DNA of 5,705 bases from CAZZKG01 sp964654825. GTDB lineage: Bacteria > Gemmatimonadota > CAZMKB01. This document shows, one piece after another, positions 1 through 5,705 of the stretch. The notes beneath the pieces are model-generated. The model was not told the DNA's origin. It worked only from the letters and a program-made list of their open reading frames with translations, and made no database searches. The translations under genes were made by a program, and so were the position numbers. The stretch spans positions 1-5,705 of the forward strand of contig CAZZKG010000116.1 in assembly GCA_964654825.1 (NCBI GenBank), in the 5' to 3' direction. Position 1 is the stretch's first letter, and every line of letters starts with the position of its first letter.

Positions 1-405
1 GTGAGTTGCTCCTACACGAATCACGCCAGTCATACCGAAGAATTCATGCGGGATGCAGTAGTAATTGAACGTTCCCATTGTGTCGAACTGGACCGAAAAC
101 GACTGCCCGGAAGAGAGGAATCCGGTGTCAAACCAGAAAGCATTCATGGGATCACCGCTTCCCATACCGTAGGTTGCTGTGTGAATGACACCAGATGGAC
201 TCATGTTGATCCACTGGATGGTGTCACCGACGCGGATCCTCACATCAGCCGGACTGAATCTGAAATCCCCATCACCGGGTCCACCACGCATCTCGACGAC
301 AATCGTGTCGGCGTGGGCGACATCGGTCGATCCGATGAAGGAAAAGGTGAGGACAAAAATAAACAACGATAGTATTCCAATCGACGAACTCAGGGTCTTG
401 AACAT
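1..405 (-). CDS. Secreted plastocyanin-like cupredoxin (type 1 copper protein), C-terminus cut off by window edge
   Basis: The gene reads leftwards from an ATG at 405-403 and stays open for 135 codons to the window edge, so the C-terminus is not visible. The SD GAGGAGG (417-411) lies five bases before the ATG and fixes the start. Residues 1-32 form a Sec signal peptide: a short basic start (MFK), a hydrophobic core (about 9-25) and an AHA cleavage motif before D33. The mature part is a copper-binding beta-sandwich with FRFSPADVRIRVGDTIQW (48-65), typical of the plastocyanin/azurin fold. All four type 1 ligands are present: H75, C117, H120 and M125, with the C-x2-H-x4-M spacing of plastocyanin. 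The protein should act outside the cytoplasmic membrane as a one-electron carrier or copper-binding protein. A further C-terminal domain could follow after residue 135. It is divergently oriented to the transporter. The family call is firm; the redox partner is unknown. Confidence 0.93.
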   Translation of the reverse strand, partial: MFKTLSSSIGILSLFIFVLTFSFIGSTDVAHADTIVVEMRGGPGDGDFRFSPADVRIRVGDTIQWINMSPSGVIHTATYGMGSGDPMNAFWFDTGFLSSGQSFSVQFDTMGTFNYYCIPHEFFGMTGVIRVGATH

Positions 406-898
406 GCCTTCCTCCTCATTTTGTTGATTGTTTTTACCCTGATACCGGGGGAGATGGTACCAGTGTAATCCTGAGGTGATCTCCCTCTTGTGAAATAATG
501 CATGTGTTTCCGATATCAGGAGGTTCCAAAACCGCAAGCCGTCAAACCGGTTACCTTAATTGGACACCGCACAGCGAACAGAGCACTTCAGAACCCAAAC
601 GTTTCAATAATGAAGCAAGAACGGTGCCAGGAAATGAATTGCCAGATCATATTATATATCAATGTGTTACACTTAATTTCCCGGCTCAGTCTTCCGCACT
701 AATGTTTCATATATGCACCTCATCGGGCGTATTCTTTAAATCCTTATATACTCCAAAGAACCGGCGTTGCGCCGTCGAACGTGATGTCACAGAAATGAAA
801 CAAGAACGGGGAGTCGGAGGAGGCGTGGCAGTCCGGTCGGGCAACATCCACACTGTCCCACGCGTAGATGATCCGGAGAAAGCTGCTTTTGTTTCTTC
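406..898. other. Divergent intergenic spacer without convincing gene
   Basis: This stretch of 493 bases separates the minus-strand cupredoxin from the plus-strand transporter promoter. Open frames inside it lack an SD and their products look compositionally random. The middle (about 645-760) is AT-rich. On the minus strand it contains TATAAT (659-654 read leftwards) with TTGA just upstream, a possible -10 element for the cupredoxin, but no good -35 lies at the right distance. A small hairpin, CGGCG-TTG-CGCCG, occupies 762-774. No tRNA, structured RNA family or long repeat was recognised. Confidence 0.6.
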
Positions 899-927
899 TT
901 GACAAACCGGGGCCTCCATGCTATCCT
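899..927 (+). promoter_or_regulatory. Sigma-70-type promoter of the peptide transporter
   Basis: A perfect -35 hexamer TTGACA (899-904) is followed after exactly 17 bases by TATCCT (922-927), which matches four of six bases of the -10 consensus. Transcription would begin near 934, giving a leader of about 37 bases before the ATG at 971. Confidence 0.8.
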
Positions 928-970
928 CGGGGCTACACTCGCCCTCGATCAGCACAGCGAAAGGACGACC

Positions 971-2662
971 ATGAAGTTCAAGGACACTCTCAAATCATAC
1001 CCTTCCACCTACTGGGTGGTCATAATGTTCGAGTTCTTCGAGCGAGGCGCCTATTACGGCATGATGAGTTTCCTGTCGGTATACCTCACCGAGAACCTCC
1101 ATTTTGCCAAGGAGAGCGTGGGAATCATAAAGGGCACCATCCAACCGCTCCTCTATTTCCTCCCTATCGTGAGCGGAGCGCTCGCGGATCGGTTCGGGTA
1201 CCGCAGGACACTCATGATCGCTTTTGCGCTCCTCGGAGGCGGTTATTTTCTAACGAGCCAGATGACATCCTACGGTGCGGTATTCCTGGCGCTCGTGGTC
1301 ATGGGGCTCGGGGCGGGGACATTCAAACCTATCATCTCGGGGTCGATCGCTCGAACCACTGACGAGAGCAACAGCACCATGGGATTCGGCATCTACTACT
1401 GGTCGATCAACCTCGGCGCCTTTCTCTTTCCTCTCATCCTCGTGCCGTGGCTGAAGAACAGCGCTTCCTTCGGTCCCAGATGGGTAATCATCGCATCGGC
1501 TCTTTTAACCGGCGCCATGCTCATTCCAACCATCTTCATATACCGGGAACCCAAGAAGTCGACATCAGACAGTAAACATGATAAAACGAACCTCATTCAG
1601 ACGATCGCCAATGCATTCGAGATCGTGTACAGCCCGTTTATTCTCCTTTTCCAGTTCTGCAAACGCTCCAGGGTGAACGGCCTCATCATCTATGTGATCA
1701 CCGGTCTTCTTCTCCTGACCTCCCTCTGGCTATTCGTCGAGGCCGATCATTTCTTCCTGTTGTATGTTTGCATGCTGTTCATCGCGAGCTTCTACATCAT
1801 GTCGATCCAGAGTGGAACCGGCAGCCGATCCTCACCTTCGAATCCGCTGCACTTCATCGTGATGCTCGCTCTGGGCGGGCTACTCTGGCTTCTTCCAGGG
1901 CTCTCGGTCTTCGCGAGGATCATCACCAGCATCATTTATATAACTGTCTTCTCTCTCTTCCTGATCGACCTGAGTGACGCGAAGAAGTTCAAGGATCATT
2001 ACCACTTTCTTCTCATGATCTTCATCTACTCGGGATTCTGGGTGCTGTACTTCCAGATGTTCGACTCTGTACTCTGGTACATGAATGACTACGTGGACGC
2101 AACTGCAGTCGACAGGTTCGTCAATTCCATAGTCGGGCGCTGGATCACCTTCAAATTCGACGTCGAGCATGTGACTGTCATCAACGCAGGGACGATCATC
2201 CTGCTCCAGATCGTGGTATCATCCATCGTCAAGAACATCAAAGCTCTCCCCACAATGGTCGCGGGGATTGCGCTGGGCACCATCGGAATGGCCATACTCG
2301 CCATCTCGGCGAACATCTGGGTTTTCATTGCCGGCATCGTCATCTTCTCAGTGGGTGAGATGACCGCCCATCCCAAGTTTATCAGTTACGTCGGATTGAC
2401 TGCACCGCGTGACCGTGTTGCCACCTACATGGGTTACATCTTTCTCTATGGCGTGATCGGCAGCAGCATCGGCGCGATACTCGGTGCCAACCTGTACGTG
2501 CACTTCGTCGACAATCTGAACCGGCCGAGGACCCTGTGGCTGATTTTCAGCGCCATCGGCATCCTCACGATCATCGCCCTCCTTCTTTACAACAGGATCA
2601 TCATCACGGCAAAAGAGAAGGAAATGGCGGCACCTGAGACGGATACCGGCAGTTCGACGTAA
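971..2662 (+). CDS. Proton-dependent oligopeptide transporter (POT/PTR family, MFS)
   Basis: This 563-residue inner-membrane protein should import di- and tripeptides, or related substrates, with protons. The ATG at 971 is chosen because AAGGA (961-965) sits five bases upstream and the promoter ends at 927; an upstream TTG in frame would overlap the -35 box. The POT signature ExxER is present in helix 1 (E21, E24, R25, then YYG at 28-30), although the usual Phe after the Arg is Gly26. Other family marks are the helix 2-3 loop GALADRFGYRRT (69-80), the helix 4 motif GTFKP with K119, the helix 5 motif YYWSINLGA (142-150) with N147, and the helix 10 acidic residue E463. Twelve core helices can be placed. 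Between helices 6 and 7 lie four hydrophobic segments (about 237-256, 261-279, 293-313 and 316-333), where bacterial POTs usually have two, so the protein is longer than the usual 450-500 residues. The family is secure; the exact substrate is not known. Confidence 0.93.
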   Translation: MKFKDTLKSYPSTYWVVIMFEFFERGAYYGMMSFLSVYLTENLHFAKESVGIIKGTIQPLLYFLPIVSGALADRFGYRRTLMIAFALLGGGYFLTSQMTSYGAVFLALVVMGLGAGTFKPIISGSIARTTDESNSTMGFGIYYWSINLGAFLFPLILVPWLKNSASFGPRWVIIASALLTGAMLIPTIFIYREPKKSTSDSKHDKTNLIQTIANAFEIVYSPFILLFQFCKRSRVNGLIIYVITGLLLLTSLWLFVEADHFFLLYVCMLFIASFYIMSIQSGTGSRSSPSNPLHFIVMLALGGLLWLLPGLSVFARIITSIIYITVFSLFLIDLSDAKKFKDHYHFLLMIFIYSGFWVLYFQMFDSVLWYMNDYVDATAVDRFVNSIVGRWITFKFDVEHVTVINAGTIILLQIVVSSIVKNIKALPTMVAGIALGTIGMAILAISANIWVFIAGIVIFSVGEMTAHPKFISYVGLTAPRDRVATYMGYIFLYGVIGSSIGAILGANLYVHFVDNLNRPRTLWLIFSAIGILTIIALLLYNRIIITAKEKEMAAPETDTGSST

Positions 2663-2753
2663 AATCCTCACAACTCCCTGTACAACAACCACTTCGGCGA
2701 ATATCACTTCTGGTGGTATACCCTGGTTTCACATCACCGAATGCACTTTGAGG

Positions 2754-2782
2754 TTGACACGGCGAAGAATTTTCAGTATATT
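2754..2782 (+). promoter_or_regulatory. Sigma-70-type promoter of the cold-shock gene
   Basis: A perfect TTGACA (2754-2759), a 17-base spacer and TATATT (2777-2782, five of six bases of the consensus) make a near-ideal housekeeping promoter. Transcription should start near 2789. That leaves an untranslated leader of about 108 bases before the GTG start at 2897, a long leader like those of regulated cspA-type genes. Confidence 0.88.
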
Positions 2783-2788
2783 TTGCCC

Positions 2789-2896
2789 CGTTGTGAACAA
2801 GGGAGTACAAGTTTACAACCGCAAGGCAAAGTTGCTCCCTTGCGGTTTTGTACTATTCCTGTTCGCCGTAATCAACTCAAGCAGGAGGATTCAAGA
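2789..2896 (+). promoter_or_regulatory. Structured 5' leader of the cold-shock mRNA with alternative helices
   Basis: Fold A is a perfect 10-bp helix, AACCGCAAGG (2817-2826) with CCTTGCGGTT (2838-2847), enclosed by a second perfect 7-bp helix, AGTACAA (2804-2810) with TTGTACT (2848-2854). Fold B is a perfect 8-bp helix, CAAGGGAG (2798-2805) with CTCCCTTG (2835-2842), extendable by CAA/TTG (2808-2810 with 2832-2834) across a two-base bulge. Fold B uses bases from both helices of fold A, so the two exclude each other. Separately, TTCCTG (2856-2861) can pair with CAGGAG (2882-2887), which covers the SD. The pairings are exact in the sequence. Their use as a temperature sensor or attenuator is inferred from the known thermosensing leader of E. 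coli cspA; no sequence similarity to that leader was seen. Confidence 0.6.
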
Positions 2897-3097
2897 GTGG
2901 CAAGAGGCAAGGTAAAATGGTTCAGCGACCAGAAGGGTTTCGGGTTCATCACCGCCGATTCCGGTGCAGACGTATTCGTACATTTCAGTGAGATCCAGGG
3001 GGATGGCTTCAAGACCCTGGAGGAGGGTCAGGAAGTCGAATTCGATATCCAGATGGGGCAGAAAGGCGAACAGGCCACAAACGTCGTAAAATTATAA
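2897..3097 (+). CDS. csp: Cold-shock protein, CspA family
   Basis: This is a 66-residue single-domain cold-shock protein that binds single-stranded RNA and DNA in the cytoplasm and acts as an RNA chaperone. The GTG at 2897 is the start because AGGAGG (2883-2888) precedes it by eight bases and the encoded N-terminus (MARGKVKWF) is the normal beginning of the family. The same frame is open upstream to an ATG at 2741, but that ATG lies before the promoter. RNP1 is KGFGFI (13-18) and RNP2 is VFVHF (26-30). The basic and aromatic nucleic-acid-binding residues K7, W8, F15, F17, F27, H29 and F30 are all present. The end (GEQATNVVKL) is also typical. The gene has its own promoter, leader and terminator-like hairpin, so it looks monocistronic. 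Which paralogue it is, and whether it is cold-induced, cannot be read from the protein. Confidence 0.97.
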   Translation: MARGKVKWFSDQKGFGFITADSGADVFVHFSEIQGDGFKTLEEGQEVEFDIQMGQKGEQATNVVKL

Positions 3098-3106
3098 TCG
3101 ACAGAG

Positions 3107-3141
3107 CAGGGAGGCCCGGGTGGTGAATCCGGGCCTCCCTG
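3107..3141 (+). terminator. Terminator-like perfect hairpin after the cold-shock gene
   Basis: CAGGGAGGCCCGG (3107-3119) and CCGGGCCTCCCTG (3129-3141) form a perfect, GC-rich 13-bp stem with a nine-base loop, ten bases after the stop codon. The downstream sequence (TATTCC) lacks a U-tract, so it is not a canonical intrinsic terminator. It could still end transcription or protect the mRNA 3' end. Confidence 0.65.
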
Positions 3142-3196
3142 TATTCCATCTCAATTCCCCACCAGACTCCGAAGCGCAGCAGCGGTTCAGCATGAG

Positions 3197-3216
3197 GATT
3201 GATTTTATGATCAATC
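3197..3216. promoter_or_regulatory. Inverted repeat upstream of the amidohydrolase, possible operator
   Basis: GATTGAT (3197-3203) and ATCAATC (3210-3216) are perfect inverted arms around six bases. A -10-like TATGAT (3206-3211) lies across the spacer and right arm, but no matching -35 is visible. The dyad is about 68 bases before the amidohydrolase start, a position where a repressor could block transcription. Confidence 0.4.
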
Positions 3217-3224
3217 ACGGGATC

Positions 3225-3234
3225 GGTCATGACC
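3225..3234. promoter_or_regulatory. Perfect 10-bp palindrome GGTCATGACC
   Basis: This self-complementary decamer lies eight bases after the preceding inverted repeat and 49 bases before the amidohydrolase ATG. It could be a binding site for a dimeric regulator. No known operator consensus was matched, and a palindrome of this length can occur by chance. Confidence 0.25.
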
Positions 3235-3283
3235 TGAACAGTGGGTAGCTGTGCCTACTTGTGATTGAAGGAGACGCGAGGAA

Positions 3284-4993
3284 ATGCGAAATCGAACTGC
3301 GCGCATCATCCTGAGTCTGACTCTTCTCACTGTTTTCTTCATTCCCATGTCGGGTTGCCGCTCCGGCATGGAGCCTGCCGACCTCGTTCTCACGAATGGT
3401 TTGGTGTACACCATGGACGAGAAACTTCCCAGGGCCGATGCGCTTGCGGTGAGGGGGGACATCCTGATAGCGGTCGGCAGTGACGAGGACATCGCACCAT
3501 TCATCGATACCGGCACTCAGGTGATGGACCTCAAGGGCGGAGTTGCCGTCCCCGGCTTCATCGAGAGCCATGCACATTTTATGAGCATCGGCCGGACCAG
3601 GCTGAAGATCGACCTGAAAGAGACAAAAACCTGGGAGGAAGTGATCGAGAAAGTGCGGGCCGCGGTGGAGAACTCACCACCCGACGTGTGGATCCTGGGT
3701 CGCGGCTGGCACCAGGCGAAGTGGGACCACAAACCCGAGCCGAACGTCGAGGGACTTCCGGTTCACTACAAGCTGAGCGAAGTGTCCCCCGACAATCCTG
3801 TACTGCTCACCCACGCGAGCGGACACTCCGCGATCGTTAACCGGAAAGCGATGGAGCTGGCAGGAATCGACCGGGACACCCCTGATCCTCCCGGGGGGGA
3901 AATTGTCAGAGATTCCAGTGGAGAACCGATCGGAGTTCTGCGCGAAACGGCCCAGCAGCTTGTTTCACGAGTAAGAGAAAATACATGGAACGAAGAGAGA
4001 TCAAAGGAACTGATCACGCTCGCAACCGACGAGTGCCTGTCAAAAGGCATAACCACATTCCAGGATGCCGGGGCGACGTTTCAGGAAATCGATCTCTACA
4101 AAAAACTTGCGGAAGAAGGGAATCTGCGCCTTCGCCTCTGGGTGATGATAGGAGAGGACAACGAATCGATCAGTCGACACCTGTCCGATTACCCGATCGT
4201 AGGGATCGGTAACCATTACCTGACGGTCAGAGCGATCAAACGTCTGATCGACGGCGCTCTGGGCTCTCACGGAGCCTGGTTGTTCGAACCTTATTCAGAC
4301 CTCCCGAACAACCGAGGACTGGTGACGACGGACCTCGAAACAATGGCCGAAACAGCGAATCTGGCTATCGAGAACGGCTTCCAGTTCTGTACACACGCCA
4401 TCGGTGACCGGGCAGTCCACGAAACGCTGAATATCTATGAAACATGCTTCAGGGACCACTCTGATTCGAGTGACCTACGTTGGCGTATCGAACATGCACA
4501 GCACATTCAGCCGGATGACGTTGATCGTTTCGCAGAATTAGGTGTCATCGCATCGATGCAGGGCATCCACTGCACTTCTGACGCACCGTGGGTGATACAA
4601 CGGCTCGGCGAGAAACGTGCTGAAGAGGGCGCATACATCTGGCGTAAACTTCTGGATGCGGGGACTATCGTGTGCAACGGAACCGACGCTCCCGTGGAGG
4701 ACGTAAGCCCCATCCGGTGCTTCTACGCATCGGTCACGAGAAGACTGCCGGACGGGACAAGATTTTTCCCTCGTCAGTGCATGACCCGGGAAGAAGCGCT
4801 TCTGTCGTATACGTTACACGCAGCATACGCGGCTTTCGAGGAGAACATCAAAGGTTCTCTCGTCCCCGGGAAACTGGCCGATATCACTGTCCTTTCAAAG
4901 GATATTTTAACTGTTCCCGAAGAGGAGATCCAGGAGGTAGCGGTTGTCGTCACGATCGTGGGTGGGAAGATCAGGTACCGGTCCGGAATCTGA
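3284..4993 (+). CDS. YtcJ-type metal-dependent amidohydrolase (Amidohydro_3), predicted lipoprotein
   Basis: This 569-residue enzyme belongs to the amidohydrolase superfamily group that includes YtcJ and N-substituted formamide deformylase, which hydrolyse amide-type bonds with divalent metal. The ATG at 3284 follows AAGGAG (3268-3273) by ten bases. Residues 1-25 look like a lipoprotein signal: basic start (MRNRTAR), hydrophobic stretch (8-20) and lipobox MSGC with C25. Met at -3 is less usual than Leu. R26 after the Cys does not suggest retention in the inner membrane. The N-terminal beta-sandwich part begins at ADLVLTNGLVYTMD (32-45). The metal motif is PGFIESHAHF with H96 and H98. Other likely active-site residues are K319 (in VRAIKRLIDGALGSH), H371 (THAIGDRAV), H404 (RIEHAQ) and D468 (NGTDAPVED). 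The C-terminal strands close with GSLVPGKLADITVL. All expected residues are present, so it should be active. The substrate is unknown. It appears to be its own transcription unit. Confidence 0.93.
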   Translation: MRNRTARIILSLTLLTVFFIPMSGCRSGMEPADLVLTNGLVYTMDEKLPRADALAVRGDILIAVGSDEDIAPFIDTGTQVMDLKGGVAVPGFIESHAHFMSIGRTRLKIDLKETKTWEEVIEKVRAAVENSPPDVWILGRGWHQAKWDHKPEPNVEGLPVHYKLSEVSPDNPVLLTHASGHSAIVNRKAMELAGIDRDTPDPPGGEIVRDSSGEPIGVLRETAQQLVSRVRENTWNEERSKELITLATDECLSKGITTFQDAGATFQEIDLYKKLAEEGNLRLRLWVMIGEDNESISRHLSDYPIVGIGNHYLTVRAIKRLIDGALGSHGAWLFEPYSDLPNNRGLVTTDLETMAETANLAIENGFQFCTHAIGDRAVHETLNIYETCFRDHSDSSDLRWRIEHAQHIQPDDVDRFAELGVIASMQGIHCTSDAPWVIQRLGEKRAEEGAYIWRKLLDAGTIVCNGTDAPVEDVSPIRCFYASVTRRLPDGTRFFPRQCMTREEALLSYTLHAAYAAFEENIKGSLVPGKLADITVLSKDILTVPEEEIQEVAVVVTIVGGKIRYRSGI

Positions 4994-5024
4994 ACAGACC
5001 AATCTATCGAAACCGGTTTTTTTT
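4977..5024 (+). terminator. Possible intrinsic terminator with T8 tract after the amidohydrolase
   Basis: Eight consecutive T (5017-5024) lie 24 bases after the TGA stop, directly behind ACCGG. ACCGGT at 4977-4982, just inside the coding end, can pair with ACCGGT at 5012-5017, but the loop of 29 bases is long for an intrinsic terminator and no tighter GC-rich stem was found. The T-tract is clear; the hairpin is doubtful. Confidence 0.35.
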
Positions 5025-5075
5025 CAGAAACGAGCCTCTGAGAAAGTAAAATGGCCCAATTCATGCGAAGTACTA

Positions 5076-5104
5076 TTCAACTGCATATCCCTACGGAGCA
5101 TAAT
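5076..5104 (+). promoter_or_regulatory. Weak candidate promoter of the methyltransferase
   Basis: CATAAT (5099-5104) matches five of six bases of the -10 consensus. Seventeen bases upstream lies TTCAAC (5076-5081), which matches the -35 consensus at only three positions. Transcription would start near 5111, just before the SD, giving a short leader. An alternative is read-through from the amidohydrolase. Confidence 0.3.
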
Positions 5105-5117
5105 CCGATTGCGACCT

Positions 5118-5136
5118 GGAGGAATTTCTCCTCATG
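5118..5136 (+). promoter_or_regulatory. SD of the methyltransferase inside a small hairpin abutting the start codon
   Basis: The SD GGAGGAA (5118-5124) lies nine bases before the ATG at 5134 and selects it over the adjacent ATG at 5137. GAGGA (5119-5123) is exactly complementary to TCCTC (5129-5133), with the five-base loop ATTTC, so the SD can be held in a 5-bp stem that ends right at the start codon. Reduced or regulated translation is inferred. Confidence 0.45.
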
Positions 5137-5705
5137 ATGAGATCACTCGTGGGTTTTGCGCGGCAGTGTTTTTCACGTTTTTCACAGAACAGCACAACCG
5201 ATTTTTTATCCGACATCGAGTACTGGCAGGCACGCGTAAAAAAATATGGGCGGCGTTCCGTATTGAACATCGAACACAGGGATGATGCATACGATCGGGT
5301 TACTGCAGACCAGAAAGCCAGGATATTCCCGCTCTTCGAATCGCAGCTTTGCGGAGACGAGCGGACGATCCTCGATTTCGGATGCGGTCCGGGGCGCTTC
5401 ACACCCGACCTGGCCAAGCTGGTGCAGGGCTGCTGCATCGGTGTCGATCCCATCGAGGATTTCCTTGACATAGCCCCGAGATCCGAATATGCTGAATACC
5501 TGCTCCTCCACAACGGAGTGATCCCGCTTCTCGACTCATCCATTGACGTGATCTGGATATGTCTCGTCCTCGGCGGAATCACTACTGAATCCGAACTCGA
5601 GAGGACCGCCTCTGAAATCAACAGGGTTTTGAAAGAAAACGGACTCGTCTTTCTCATCGAGAACACATCCGGCCGACCCGACTCCGAGCACTGGAAGTAC
5701 AGGAC
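5134..5705 (+). CDS. Class I SAM-dependent methyltransferase, C-terminus cut off by window edge
   Basis: The frame is open from the ATG at 5134 to the window edge, giving 190 residues plus two bases. It has the Rossmann-like methyltransferase layout. Motif I, which binds S-adenosylmethionine, is ILDFGCGPGRF (79-89). The acidic residue at the end of strand 2 is D105 (IGVDP). The motif II region is SSIDVIWICLVLGGI (135-149), and VLKENGLVFLIENT (165-178) is the later strand after the conserved Gly turn. This pattern fits the Methyltransf_11/25 group. Residues 20-70 form a polar helical lead-in (EYWQARVKKYG) seen in many small-molecule methyltransferases; there is no signal peptide or clear membrane segment, so it is cytoplasmic. 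The acceptor substrate cannot be told from the visible part, and neighbouring genes to the right are out of view. The preceding 140 bases hold a T8 tract and only a weak promoter candidate. Confidence 0.9.
   Translation, partial: MMRSLVGFARQCFSRFSQNSTTDFLSDIEYWQARVKKYGRRSVLNIEHRDDAYDRVTADQKARIFPLFESQLCGDERTILDFGCGPGRFTPDLAKLVQGCCIGVDPIEDFLDIAPRSEYAEYLLLHNGVIPLLDSSIDVIWICLVLGGITTESELERTASEINRVLKENGLVFLIENTSGRPDSEHWKYR

Noticed and set aside
545..552. AACCGGTT palindrome occurring also at 5011-5018
   Set aside because: Two copies of an 8-base palindrome in this length, without shared flanks, are consistent with chance.
498..902. 134-codon plus-strand open frame in the divergent spacer
   Set aside because: It has no SD, its composition looks random with no recognisable motif, and its end overlaps the -35 box of the transporter promoter.
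707..955. 82-codon minus-strand open frame across the transporter promoter
   Set aside because: No SD, low-complexity Ser/Thr/Pro/Arg composition, and it runs across a near-consensus promoter of the opposite strand.
899..970. Upstream extension of the transporter from an in-frame TTG
   Set aside because: The TTG is part of the -35 hexamer, so it cannot lie on the transcript from that promoter; the ATG at 971 has a well-placed SD.
2663..2753. Search for a terminator after the transporter
   Set aside because: Only ACCAC/GTGGT arms with a long loop and the short palindrome GGTATACC were found, without a U-tract, so no terminator is called.
2791..2800. Short dyad TTGT-GA-ACAA at the predicted cold-shock transcript start
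   Set aside because: Arms of four bases occur often by chance and no matching second copy or known operator was seen.
2741..2896. Upstream extension of the cold-shock protein from an ATG at 2741
   Set aside because: That ATG precedes the promoter, and the extension does not resemble the family. The GTG at 2897 has a strong SD and gives the normal 66-residue length.
3893..3899. Run of seven G within the amidohydrolase, a possible slippage site
   Set aside because: The encoded PPGGEIVRD motif is typical of the family and the frame is intact on both sides; a single 7-base run is not evidence of phase variation.

Overview
The window reads as ordinary bacterial chromosome. It has Shine-Dalgarno (SD) sites before every gene, two near-consensus sigma-70-type promoters with 17-base spacers, a Sec signal peptide and a lipoprotein signal peptide. 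The exported cupredoxin and the lipoprotein suggest a diderm (Gram-negative) bacterium of moderate GC content. No ribosomal RNA, tRNA or marker gene is present, so the lineage cannot be fixed. An uncultivated environmental lineage is possible but is only a guess.

Layout, left to right. (1) Positions 1-405, minus strand: a secreted plastocyanin-like blue-copper protein, cut by the left edge. (2) Positions 406-898: a gene-free divergent spacer, AT-rich in its middle. (3) Positions 899-2662: a strong promoter and a proton-dependent peptide transporter (POT/PTR family) that seems to have four rather than two extra membrane helices in its centre. (4) Positions 2754-3141: a self-contained cold-shock gene with a near-consensus promoter, a structured leader of about 108 bases, a 66-residue CspA-family protein with GTG start, and a perfect 13-bp terminator-like hairpin. 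(5) Positions 3197-4993: two operator-like dyads, then a YtcJ-type metal-dependent amidohydrolase with a lipoprotein signal. (6) Positions 4994-5705: a spacer with a T8 tract, then a class I SAM-dependent methyltransferase cut by the right edge, whose SD lies in a small hairpin touching its start codon.

How the genes relate. All genes from 971 rightwards lie on the plus strand, but the gaps, promoters and terminator-like hairpins point to separate transcription units rather than one operon. The peptide transporter and the envelope amidohydrolase could both serve scavenging of amide or peptide nitrogen; this rests on proximity and family only. The cold-shock gene between them looks like an independent unit.

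No mobile element, CRISPR array, defence system or biosynthetic cluster is visible. The most unusual signal is the cold-shock leader, which can form two mutually exclusive RNA helices plus a helix over the ribosome-binding site, the layout expected of a temperature- or attenuation-controlled switch. This is read by eye from complementarity and has not been folded computationally.
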